Below are positions 7,782 through 14,221 of a DNA stretch of 15,448 nt, in pieces (position 1 is the first letter of the stretch; each line of letters opens with the position of its first letter). The DNA lies in assembly GCA_022844585.1 (NCBI GenBank), contig JALHLM010000079.1, forward strand, positions 1 through 15,448, given 5' to 3'. Source of the DNA: Pirellulales bacterium. Its GTDB lineage: Bacteria; Planctomycetota; Planctomycetia; Pirellulales; JALHLM01. The notes under the pieces were generated by a model. The model ran no database searches. It saw only the letters and a program-made list of their open reading frames with translations, and was not told where the DNA came from. The position numbers were made by a program, and so were the translations under genes.

Positions 7782-7885
7782 ACACTAGCCCGACGCGCAA
7801 GCGAGGGGGCGTTGGCGGTGGGGCTGGGTAAACGTCTTACTCAGCGCCACGGTTGCTCCCCCTCGCTTGCGCGTCGGGCTAGTGT
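7782..7885. repeat. 28-bp perfect inverted repeat with 48-bp spacer
   Basis: Positions 7782-7809 (ACACTAGCCCGACGCGCAAG, then CGAGGGGG) are the exact reverse complement of 7858-7885, separated by 48 bases. The arms could form a very stable stem. It starts 46 bases past the stop of the ROK kinase gene and lies upstream of lepA, so it could end the kinase transcript, although no T-run is present. The core TAGCCCGACGCGCAAGCGAGG resembles an intergenic repeat I recall from Pirellulales genomes. The rest of 7701-7931 shows nothing else clear. Confidence 0.75.
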
Positions 7886-7931
7886 CGTTACTTCTACCGG
7901 CGTGCTCAGTTTCGCGTTCGGAAGTCCGGCT

Positions 7932-8966
7932 TCATCCTTTTTCCCTATGATAATCCGCCCGCGCGATTCCGGCTGCGCCGATGAAGCCGGCGTCGCCGCC
8001 GAGGCGGGCGTAGTCGATGACGGTTTTTTGCGCGGGAATGGGGAATGCCCGCTCGTCGACTTCCTGTTTGACGCGCTGCAGAAACCGCCGGCCCAGCTCC
8101 GTTTCGTGGCCGCCGAAGGTCATCGCGCCGCCGAGCACTACGCCGTCGGGGTCAATGGTGTGCATCAGGCTCACCACGCCGACGCCCAGGTACATGGCGG
8201 TTTCCATAATCAGTTCTTCGGCGAGTGAATCGCCCGTCTCGGCCGCCATGCCGATCAGGATTGGCGTGAGTTTCTCACCGTTGTCTAACCGATGGCTCAA
8301 GGAGCTCTTGCGCCCGCTATCGAGGGCTTCTTGCGTCCGTTTCATGAGCGCCGTGGCGCTGGCGTAGCCTTCGAGGTGCCCCTTGCGGCCGCAATTGCAG
8401 ACGCGGGCGTCCGCCTGGTAGTCGATGATGATGTGGCCGCATTCCGCGCCGTGGCTGTGCTCGCCGTCGAGCGAGAAGTTGTTGACGATGATCCCGCCGC
8501 CGATGCCCGTGCCGAGCGTCAGCATGACCATGCTGCGGAAATCCTCACCGGAGCCGACCCAGAACTCGCCATAGGCGGCCGCCCCGCCGTCATTGGCGAA
8601 GGAGACCGGCAGCCCGCTGTAGTAGCTGACGCGATCGCGGATCGGGAAATTGTCCCAGCCGGGCAAATTGGGCGGTTCGAGCAGCTTTCCGGCCGGGATA
8701 TCCATCGTGCCAGGGCTGCCGAGACCGACACGGACCACGCGTTCCCGCTCGGCGCCGGCTTGCTTGATGGATTCCAGCACCGCCTCGCCCATGCGTCGGG
8801 CGGCGTCCTCGGGCCCGGTGCGGGGATCGGTTGGCACGCTGACCCAGGACATCGGCCGGCCCAGGTCGTCAACGAGGCCAACTTTGATGTTCGTCCCGCC
8901 CAGGTCGACGCCGGCAAAAAACGGCGGCTTGGCGGCCGTGGCGGAAATGAGTTGGCGGGTGGACAT
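7932..8966 (-). CDS. ROK-family sugar kinase (glucokinase-like)
   Basis: This 344-residue cytoplasmic protein probably phosphorylates glucose or a related sugar with ATP. The first phosphate-binding loop is GVDLGGTNIKVGLVD (19-33). The catalytic Asp is D126 in FANDGGAAAYGE, and the second phosphate loop is LGTGIGGG (151-158). E175-C-G-H178 and the ROK signature CNCGRKGHLEGYAS (190-203) follow. Two positions differ from the usual family pattern. The third zinc Cys of CxCGxxGC is His197, and the usual N-D-A-N is N-D-G-G. The ATG at 8966 has no clear ribosome site, but a promoter lies about 60 bases upstream. The family also contains N-acetylmannosamine, N-acetylglucosamine and fructose kinases and sugar-responsive repressors. 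No helix-turn-helix is present here, which favours a kinase. Confidence 0.9.
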   Translation of the reverse strand: MSTRQLISATAAKPPFFAGVDLGGTNIKVGLVDDLGRPMSWVSVPTDPRTGPEDAARRMGEAVLESIKQAGAERERVVRVGLGSPGTMDIPAGKLLEPPNLPGWDNFPIRDRVSYYSGLPVSFANDGGAAAYGEFWVGSGEDFRSMVMLTLGTGIGGGIIVNNFSLDGEHSHGAECGHIIIDYQADARVCNCGRKGHLEGYASATALMKRTQEALDSGRKSSLSHRLDNGEKLTPILIGMAAETGDSLAEELIMETAMYLGVGVVSLMHTIDPDGVVLGGAMTFGGHETELGRRFLQRVKQEVDERAFPIPAQKTVIDYARLGGDAGFIGAAGIARADYHREKG

Positions 8967-9022
8967 GACCGTATTTCAAGCGAGCAAGGATGCGGCAATC
9001 AGGGGCAAACGCCGATCGCTCG

Positions 9023-9051
9023 AATATACGGGAGGGCGCGGCGGGGGGCAA
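9023..9051 (-). promoter_or_regulatory. Sigma70-type promoter for the ROK kinase gene
   Basis: On the minus strand TTGCCC (9051-9046) is followed after exactly 17 bases by TATATT (9028-9023), giving a transcription start near 9016 and a leader of about 50 bases. The AT-rich -10 box stands out in a GC-rich spacer. The rest of 8967-9155 shows nothing else clear. Confidence 0.5.
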
Positions 9052-9155
9052 TTGAGCGTGCGGTGGGGCCGAGCGTCGCGTGCGTTGAACGCGACAGTAA
9101 TCTGCCGTGCGAGAAAGTCATGCATTCAACGATCGAAAGTGAGCGAAGCACGAGT

Positions 9156-10169
9156 TCAAGGTTCTTCCGCTTGAAACCGCCCATGCCGCAGGAATCGCGT
9201 CGTGTACTGCAGCACGTCGTCGTGGTAGACGAGCAACGAATGCGTGCACGAGATGACTACGAAATCGCTCGCGCCGTCGAGGCGGGTTTCTTCGACCGAG
9301 AGCGTGCCGTCGTCGTCGCCGTCGATCGTGAGGTTAAAGCCGGATTGATTGCCGAGGCCACCAGCGATGATGCCGAATTCGCCGGGGGGCGTGGCGAGCG
9401 TGGCTTCAAGTTCCTTCCAGTCGGGGCCCATTTCTTTGACCGTGGGGCCCAGCGTGTTAACGAATAACTTGCTCTCCGCCCAGAACTTGGCTCGCTCCGA
9501 GCCATGATTGGGCGGCGCGAGCATGACCATGCGGCCGATGCGATCGCGCGTTCGACGATCCTTCGTTGCCGCGGCCAAGTCGGCGAAGTAACGGCGTGTG
9601 ACGAGATTGCCCAAGCTGTGCGCAACAAAGTGCAGCTTCTCCGCTTCGTCGAAGCTGCGCACGATCTTCGCCAACGTTTCGGCGTGATCGGCGACCGTGC
9701 CGGACGTGGTGGAATAACCGACGTCGACCACCGTGAAGCCGGACTCGCGGAGGTGCTTGACTAGCGAGTGCATCGCCCAACGCCCGCTGCCGAGGCCGTG
9801 CAGGACGATCACGACTTCACCCGTCACGGGCTTAGCGTCGCCGCTTTCGCAGGCCGCGTCGAGGCGGTGCTGGCAAACAGATTGAACGCCCCAGGCTTGC
9901 CGGCGCTCGTTGTCATCCAGCAGTCGATAGTGCCCGGTGAGCACGTTCTGCTGAATGCGCCAGCCGCCGATGATCTGCGTGTCGTTCCAATACTGGAGTC
10001 CGCCCAACGTTGGCACGGGCACGTTCGGCAGCTCGCCGCGCGCGGCCGCGAGGATTTCGTCGGCGAGATCCTGGGCCGCGGGTTCGTCGCCACGTGACAG
10101 CGACGCCAACGAGACGCAAAGCGTCACGCAGGCGAACGTGCTCCGAAAGAATGTGACGTCCCGGCACAT
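9156..10169 (-). CDS. Exported alpha/beta-hydrolase, lipase/esterase-like
   Basis: This 337-residue protein has an N-terminal signal sequence (hydrophobic about 7-24, then SRGDEPA), so it is probably periplasmic. The hydrolase domain starts with VVIVLHGLGSG (119-129), the strand and oxyanion loop. The nucleophile motif is VAHSLGN (182-188) with Ser185; the usual first Gly is Ala, as in many lipases and PGAP1-like proteins. MLAPPNHGS (216-224) follows. GDDDGTLSVEET (284-295) probably supplies the acid, and the CTHSLLVYHDDV region (309-319) the His. The substrate is unknown; lipid or ester hydrolysis is inferred. The ATG at 10169 is chosen because GGGAG lies nine bases upstream (10183-10179) and the signal peptide starts there. 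A longer frame to 10355 would overlap the upstream gene. It follows the TPR/alpha-CTD gene by 35 bases and is probably co-transcribed. Confidence 0.85.
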   Translation of the reverse strand: MCRDVTFFRSTFACVTLCVSLASLSRGDEPAAQDLADEILAAARGELPNVPVPTLGGLQYWNDTQIIGGWRIQQNVLTGHYRLLDDNERRQAWGVQSVCQHRLDAACESGDAKPVTGEVVIVLHGLGSGRWAMHSLVKHLRESGFTVVDVGYSTTSGTVADHAETLAKIVRSFDEAEKLHFVAHSLGNLVTRRYFADLAAATKDRRTRDRIGRMVMLAPPNHGSERAKFWAESKLFVNTLGPTVKEMGPDWKELEATLATPPGEFGIIAGGLGNQSGFNLTIDGDDDGTLSVEETRLDGASDFVVISCTHSLLVYHDDVLQYTTRFLRHGRFQAEEP

Positions 10170-10204
10170 TGAATCGGACTCCCGGTGCGGTGATTGCTTT
10201 GCGC

Positions 10205-11527
10205 TCAGTCCCCGCGGAGACGCAGTCCTTGGATCGTCAGCTTTTCGCGGACTTCCGTCAGGCTCGTGACGCCGAAGTTTTTGCACTCCAGCAGTTCGTC
10301 GCCGGTGCGGCGCAGCAGATCGCCGATGGTGACAACGCCCAGACGGATCATGCACTTACGGGCGCGAACCGAGAGATTCAGATCGGAGATCGGCTTGTTG
10401 AGCACGACTTGCTCGTCGGCCGACATCACTTCCGGCTCGAAGGTGAATTCCGGCATCGGGCGCTCGTGCGCGAACTGGCCCAATTCCAATCCCTTCGACG
10501 CCATCATCTCCTTGATTTCGACCAGCGAGGTTTCGCCGAAGTTTTTGCTGGCGAGCAATTCTTGCTCGGTCGTGCGGGCCAGGTCGCCCAAGGTGAGCAG
10601 GCCCATCTTCTGCAAGCAATTGCGGCTGCGCACCGAGAGCTCGAAATCGGTGACCGGGATGCTGAGCACCTGGCTCATGCGGTCGCGGCGCTTCTGGGCG
10701 TCTTCGTCGAAGAACATGTCGCCGGAAGCGCGGGCGTCCTTGTAATACAGCCGGGCGCGCGGCTCGTTCGGGTGCGCTTCGAGAATGCGTTGGTAACACT
10801 GTACAGCGCGATCAAAGCGCTGGCCGTCCTCGTAGAGGACGCCCAGGTTCAGCAACGCGCCGATGTGGCTTGGAAACCGCGTGGCCGAACGCTCATAGAG
10901 CTTGAGGGCCTCGTCATCATTGCCGCGGCGATCGTTTTCGAGGGCCAGACCGAAAAGCGCGCCGGCATGGGCGGGATCCGCCTCGACGGCCCGCTCGTAG
11001 AGCGCGACGACTTCCGAGGGATTGTTCCCGAGGGCTGCGACGGTCGCCCCGCGTTGATACAAGTATTCGGCGGTCTGTTCGATGGCGCCGGACAAGCTGT
11101 CCAGGGTTGCCAGCGCGTCCTGGTGACGACCGGCCTGGCGCAATGCTTCGACCTTGGCCAACGTGGCGAGGCCCACGTCGTAGCCGCCCTTGGAAGCCTT
11201 TTGGTAGGCCTCGATGGCATCGTTGTATTGTCCTTGCGATGCGCGGGTGCGGCCCAGGTAGAACTGAGCCAGTGCGCCGCCGTCGGCGGTGCTCAGCGTT
11301 TCCGCGGCACTGCGGTAGCGGCCGAGCAGGTAATAGCAGACACCCAGCCGGACCTTACTGGCCGGCGTCGCCTCGCGAACTTCGAGCTCCTGCACGGCCT
11401 CGCGCAGGACCCGATAGTTGGCAAAATCAGCGGAGATCGTGGCCGTGATCTGCTGGATTTCCTGAGGGCCGAACACCGAACCGTCAAGCACAATTCCCTT
11501 GAGATCCGTCTGTGGTGCGACCTGCAT
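10205..11527 (-). CDS. TPR protein with two tandem RNA polymerase alpha-CTD-like domains
   Basis: This 440-residue cytoplasmic protein has TPR-type helical repeats at about 56-263 (for example LAQFYLGRTRASQGQYNDAIEAYQ and GALLNLGVLYEDGQRFDRAVQCYQ), then two copies of the alpha subunit C-terminal domain at about 288-351 and 376-438. The first reads VTDFELSVRSRNCL, GDLARTTEQELL, NFGETSLVEIKEMM and KGLELG, very close to E. coli alpha-CTD. It keeps the positions of Arg265, Asn268, Gly296, Ser299 and Glu302, with Lys298 replaced by Thr. The second keeps Arg265, Gly296, Ser299 and Glu302 but has Lys at position 268. It lacks the alpha N-terminal assembly domain, so it is not RpoA. AGGGGG (11543-11538) is ten bases before this ATG and only four before an alternative GTG at 11533. 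A role in DNA or polymerase contact is inferred. Confidence 0.88.
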   Translation of the reverse strand: MQVAPQTDLKGIVLDGSVFGPQEIQQITATISADFANYRVLREAVQELEVREATPASKVRLGVCYYLLGRYRSAAETLSTADGGALAQFYLGRTRASQGQYNDAIEAYQKASKGGYDVGLATLAKVEALRQAGRHQDALATLDSLSGAIEQTAEYLYQRGATVAALGNNPSEVVALYERAVEADPAHAGALFGLALENDRRGNDDEALKLYERSATRFPSHIGALLNLGVLYEDGQRFDRAVQCYQRILEAHPNEPRARLYYKDARASGDMFFDEDAQKRRDRMSQVLSIPVTDFELSVRSRNCLQKMGLLTLGDLARTTEQELLASKNFGETSLVEIKEMMASKGLELGQFAHERPMPEFTFEPEVMSADEQVVLNKPISDLNLSVRARKCMIRLGVVTIGDLLRRTGDELLECKNFGVTSLTEVREKLTIQGLRLRGD

Positions 11528-11648
11528 GGACACGATTCCCCCTGACTGCGATTACCAATGGAAAATGCCCCACGACCGCGCGGGCTTCCTCGCCCCAGTC
11601 GCCGAGCCAATAGAAGCGGGTCAAAACGCCGTAAGTCCTTTGCCAGCG

Positions 11649-11668
11649 GACCCGAAGCCAATCGGGTC
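11649..11668. promoter_or_regulatory. Short palindrome in the divergent intergenic region
   Basis: GACCCGA (11649-11655) is the exact complement of TCGGGTC (11662-11668) with a six-base spacer. It lies about 120 bases upstream of the TPR/alpha-CTD start and could be an operator or a hairpin in its leader. Confidence 0.25.
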
Positions 11669-11697
11669 ATGCTATCCGTGTACCGAAATCCTGTCAA

Positions 11698-11720
11698 CGG
11701 GCGGCCGGTCGAGCCGCCCG
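11698..11720. promoter_or_regulatory. GC-rich hairpin in the divergent intergenic region
   Basis: CGGGCGGC (11698-11705) pairs perfectly with GCCGCCCG (11713-11720) across seven bases. There is no T-run on either side. It may be an operator or a transcript hairpin in the leader of the leftward gene. Confidence 0.3.
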
Positions 11721-11738
11721 GATCGCGGCGAATTGATG

Positions 11739-11773
11739 CGTTGTAAGCACTGCTGAATATTATGCTTACAACG
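11739..11773. promoter_or_regulatory. AT-rich operator-like palindrome
   Basis: CGTTGTAAGCA (11739-11749) is the exact complement of TGCTTACAACG (11763-11773), with a 13-base AT-rich spacer containing GAATATTAT. Outside the arms, GAATT (11730-11734) and AATTC (11774-11778) add to the symmetry with a four-base interruption. It lies in the most AT-rich spot between two divergent genes, where promoters and a dimeric regulator site are expected. I found no well-spaced -35/-10 pair within it. Confidence 0.4.
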
Positions 11774-11835
11774 AATTCCGCGTCCTTCCAAAGGCCACAA
11801 AACCGAGACTTTGTTCTGGCTAGCGGAGGGGGGAT

Positions 11836-11844
11836 TGGTAGAAT
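11836..11844 (+). promoter_or_regulatory. Possible extended -10 promoter for the PIN/TRAM gene
   Basis: TGGTAGAAT (11836-11844) matches the extended -10 pattern TGNTATAAT in all but one base, about 75 bases before the ATG at 11920. No good -35 box stands 16-18 bases upstream; a TTGTTC at 11811 is too far away. Confidence 0.35.
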
Positions 11845-11919
11845 GAAGGGACGGATCGCCCAGTTCTCTGGGTTGGCGTTCCCTGCGCCGCTAATCGTTT
11901 TCCGGCAGGTTGCTATTCG

Positions 11920-12939
11920 ATGTCGTTGATTATTTTACGCAGCTTGTTCTTGATCGTGGCCGCGGCGGTCGGCGTGACGATCATTCGGTCCGGCGTGCTT
12001 CCGGAAGAAAACCTATGGCTGCCGTGGCTGGTGTTTCTGGGCGTGATCGGCCTGGCGGGAGCGATCATCGCGGCCGACGTGTTCATCCGCACCAAGCAAC
12101 TCGACATCATCTCGTCCGTCTACTTTGGTCTCATCGTGGGCTTGTTCTTGGCCTACGTGGGGGGCTTCGCGCTGACGCCACTGCAGTTGTCGGACATGGT
12201 CCGCAATCAGGCGCAGTTGGTGATGGCGATGATCACGTGCTATGTGTGCGTTAGCCTGTTGATTCAAACGCGCCATGATTTCCGCTTCTTGATTCCCTAC
12301 GTGGAATTCTCGAAAGAAGTTAAGGGACTTAAACCGTTCGTCCTGGATACGAGCGTCGTGATCGACGGGCGAATCGCCGACGTGATCGAAGCGAAAGTAC
12401 TCGACAGCCAGTTGATCATGCCGCGCTTCGTGTTGGCGGACCTGCAGGCGATCGCGGACAGTTCCGATCGCATGCGCCGCACCCGAGGGCGCCGCGGACT
12501 GGACGTGCTGAACCGGTTGCGCTCGAACACGGAAGTTGATTTCCAGATCTACGATCGGGAACTGCCGGAATTCGCGGGCCAGCCAGTCGACCTCAAGTTG
12601 GTGCTGCTGGCCAAGCACCTGGACGGCAAGGTCGTGACCAATGACTACAACCTGAACAAGGTTGCGCGCCTGCACGGCGTCGGCGTGATCAACCTGAATG
12701 ACCTCGCCAACGCGCTGAAGCCGGTCTTCCTGCCCGGCGAACACATCGAAGTTCGCATCGTGAAGCCAGGCGAGGAATTCGGCCAAGGGATTGGCTACCT
12801 CGATGACGGTACCATGGTCGTCGTGGAAGCAGGTCGCGACGCGCTCAATCAAATGGTGCGGGTAGCCGTAACCAGCGTGCTGCAAACCAGTGCCGGACGC
12901 ATGGTGTTCGGCAAACGCGAAGCCGGCGCGAAAGCGTAG
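11920..12939 (+). CDS. Membrane-anchored PIN/TRAM domain protein (YacL-like)
   Basis: This 339-residue protein has four hydrophobic segments at about 4-22, 33-53, 63-86 and 98-116, followed by a cytoplasmic PIN domain (about 138-262). The PIN acidic residues are visible as LDTSVVIDGR (142-151, D143 and D149), LADLQAIADSSD (172-183) and TNDYNL (240-245). A TRAM domain (about 268-332) starts with LPGEHIEVRIVKPG. The family, typified by Bacillus YacL, is widespread. A PIN fold suggests RNase activity and TRAM suggests RNA binding, but the cellular substrate is not established. The ATG at 11920 is preceded by a weak AGG about ten bases upstream. It diverges from the TPR/alpha-CTD gene across 392 bases, so the two may share regulation. 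Confidence 0.93.
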   Translation: MSLIILRSLFLIVAAAVGVTIIRSGVLPEENLWLPWLVFLGVIGLAGAIIAADVFIRTKQLDIISSVYFGLIVGLFLAYVGGFALTPLQLSDMVRNQAQLVMAMITCYVCVSLLIQTRHDFRFLIPYVEFSKEVKGLKPFVLDTSVVIDGRIADVIEAKVLDSQLIMPRFVLADLQAIADSSDRMRRTRGRRGLDVLNRLRSNTEVDFQIYDRELPEFAGQPVDLKLVLLAKHLDGKVVTNDYNLNKVARLHGVGVINLNDLANALKPVFLPGEHIEVRIVKPGEEFGQGIGYLDDGTMVVVEAGRDALNQMVRVAVTSVLQTSAGRMVFGKREAGAKA

Positions 12940-12951
12940 CAACCGTTCCTA

Positions 12952-12970
12952 CGCAAATTGATTGTTTGCG
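12952..12970 (+). terminator. Possible hairpin after the PIN/TRAM gene
   Basis: CGCAAA (12952-12957) pairs with TTTGCG (12965-12970) across a seven-base loop, 13 bases after the stop at 12939. The stem is short and no T-run follows, so termination here is doubtful. Confidence 0.25.
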
Positions 12971-13155
12971 CAACGATCTTACGAATTCTGGCTTTGATAC
13001 TGGCGCCTGATCGACTGGTGAGCGAGTTCGCCCTCTTGCTCGCAACCCACATTGGGGGATGGCTTCCGGGACTCCCACTTCTCTGGGTTGCCTATGGCTT
13101 TTTGCGCGATGCCTTTACCAAGCAAGATTTAACGTCGAGGGATCGCAAGTTTTGA
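12958..13155 (+). CDS. Doubtful small membrane protein ORF
   Basis: A 65-residue frame starts with TTG and encodes two hydrophobic stretches (about 2-16 and 35-50) separated by a short polar part. It ends in a charged tail (KQDLTSRDRKF). For a real microprotein it has sensible residue content and lies on the strand of its neighbours. Against it: the start is TTG with no ribosome site, the third codon positions are not GC-rich like those of neighbouring genes, and its first bases overlap a hairpin. Apart from this and the promoter candidate near 13165, I see nothing in the 303-base gap 12940-13242. Confidence 0.22.
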   Translation: MIVCATILRILALILAPDRLVSEFALLLATHIGGWLPGLPLLWVAYGFLRDAFTKQDLTSRDRKF

Positions 13156-13164
13156 CACAACAGC

Positions 13165-13192
13165 TTTTCAGATGACAAACGCGGTGTATGAT
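13165..13192 (+). promoter_or_regulatory. Possible promoter for the DUF1080 gene
   Basis: TATGAT (13187-13192) is a five-of-six -10 box with TTTTCA (13165-13170), a four-of-six -35 box, 16 bases upstream. A perfect TTGACA at 13152-13157 is too far (29 bases) from the same -10. Transcription would start near 13199, about 45 bases before the ATG. Confidence 0.35.
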
Positions 13193-13242
13193 GTGAGTGT
13201 GCTGTCCGGAGGGCTGTCGTCCGACCAGCTAACGGGGGAAAA

Positions 13243-14103
13243 ATGTTAATGCGGATTCATTGGACTTCGAGGCATTACGTCAAAGTACTGCTCTCGGTCC
13301 TAGCGGTTTGGTCTACAGCGGGCGTGTTCAAGCTAAGTTTGCAGCACGCATTATTCGGGCAAGGTCCGTCACCAGATGGTTGTCGCACGACTTGCCTTCC
13401 GGTCCCTTCAGGCGACGTCGGCGTCGCCCCCCAGTTCATAGCCTGGCCGTTTGACCGCGCGGCGCGCGGCGCGGAACCTGAGAAAGCGGAAGCCAAGCCT
13501 CAAGAAGACGGGCCCCTATTCGACGGTAAGACGCTCGACGGTTGGAAGGAATCCGAGTTCGCAGGGCAAGGCAGCGTCGAGGTCGTCGACGGTCAGATCG
13601 TGCTTGGCGTCGGCCAGGATATGACCGGCATTACTTGGGATGGCGGCGAACTCCCGCGCACGAACTACGAAATCGAAGTCGAGGCGATGCGCGTCGACGG
13701 CGCCGATTTCTTTTGCGGACTGACGTTTCCTGTCGGCGAGCATTCATGTTCTTTGATCGTCGGCGGTTGGGGCGGCACGATCGTTGGTTTATCCAGCATT
13801 GATCGCTTCGACGCCTCGATGAATGACACGACGAAGTTCATGAGCTTTGATAAGAATAAGTGGTACAAGATTCGGCTCCGCGTTACGCCAGAGCGAATCG
13901 CGGCTTGGATCGACGACGAACAGGTCGTCGATTTCGAAATCAAGGCGCACAAGATTTCCATTCGCGTGGAAGTACAAGCCAGCGAGCCTTTGGGCTTCGC
14001 CTCTTGGCAAACGTCGGCCGCCTTGCGGGAAATCCGCTTGCGTCGACTGGACGCGGCGCAAACGGCGCCGCCCTCGGAAGGGCAGGTTCCGGCGCGCGAA
14101 TGA
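13243..14103 (+). CDS. DUF1080 (3-keto-disaccharide hydrolase-like) protein with N-terminal membrane anchor or signal
   Basis: This 286-residue protein has a hydrophobic N-terminal segment (about 13-33) that is a signal peptide or anchor. A poorly structured linker to about 88 contains two close cysteines (CRTTC, 47-51) and a charged Glu/Lys stretch. The concanavalin-like domain starts with LFDGKTLDGWKE (92-103), the hallmark of DUF1080. It continues through YEIEVEAMRVDGADFFCGLTF and KWYKIRLRVTPERIAAWIDDEQV to a C-terminal strand FASWQTSAALREIRLRRL. DUF1080 proteins are very numerous in planctomycetes, and some bind or cleave sugars; the substrate here is unknown. The ATG at 13243 has GGGGGA just upstream; a second ATG at 13249 is better spaced from it. 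A hairpin follows 11 bases after the stop. Confidence 0.88.
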   Translation: MLMRIHWTSRHYVKVLLSVLAVWSTAGVFKLSLQHALFGQGPSPDGCRTTCLPVPSGDVGVAPQFIAWPFDRAARGAEPEKAEAKPQEDGPLFDGKTLDGWKESEFAGQGSVEVVDGQIVLGVGQDMTGITWDGGELPRTNYEIEVEAMRVDGADFFCGLTFPVGEHSCSLIVGGWGGTIVGLSSIDRFDASMNDTTKFMSFDKNKWYKIRLRVTPERIAAWIDDEQVVDFEIKAHKISIRVEVQASEPLGFASWQTSAALREIRLRRLDAAQTAPPSEGQVPARE

Positions 14104-14114
14104 GCGTTGAGGGC

Positions 14115-14135
14115 GGTCAGGCGCGTCGCCTGGCC
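14115..14135 (+). terminator. Hairpin after the DUF1080 gene
   Basis: GGTCAGGCG (14115-14123) pairs with CGCCTGGCC (14127-14135) across three bases, with one G-T wobble, 11 bases after the stop. The strong stem position favours a terminator, although only a short TTT follows a few bases later. Confidence 0.4.
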
Positions 14136-14221
14136 GAGACGTTTCCGTTGCGAGATCGCGGCCGACACCGTACCGCCTAGCGCGGCACTCGCATTGATAA
14201 ACAACAAGGATACATATCATC

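Noticed and set aside
8292..9467. A 391-residue plus-strand open frame
   Set aside because: It runs antisense to the ROK kinase and the hydrolase, across the promoter region between them, and shows no domain.
10170..10355. Longer start for the exported hydrolase at 10355
   Set aside because: It would overlap the 3' end of the TPR/alpha-CTD gene and place 62 Arg-rich residues before a clear signal peptide. A good GGGAG site precedes the ATG at 10169.
10169..11545. A 458-residue plus-strand open frame
   Set aside because: It is opposite the TPR/alpha-CTD gene, whose domains are clear. The antisense frame has low-complexity composition typical of GC-rich shadows.
12013..12942. A 309-residue minus-strand frame
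   Set aside because: Antisense to the PIN/TRAM gene; His/Gln/Arg-rich shadow.
13152..13192. TTGACA at 13152 paired with TATGAT at 13187 as a strong promoter
   Set aside because: The 29-base spacing is too long for sigma70; only the weaker -35 at 13165 has acceptable spacing.
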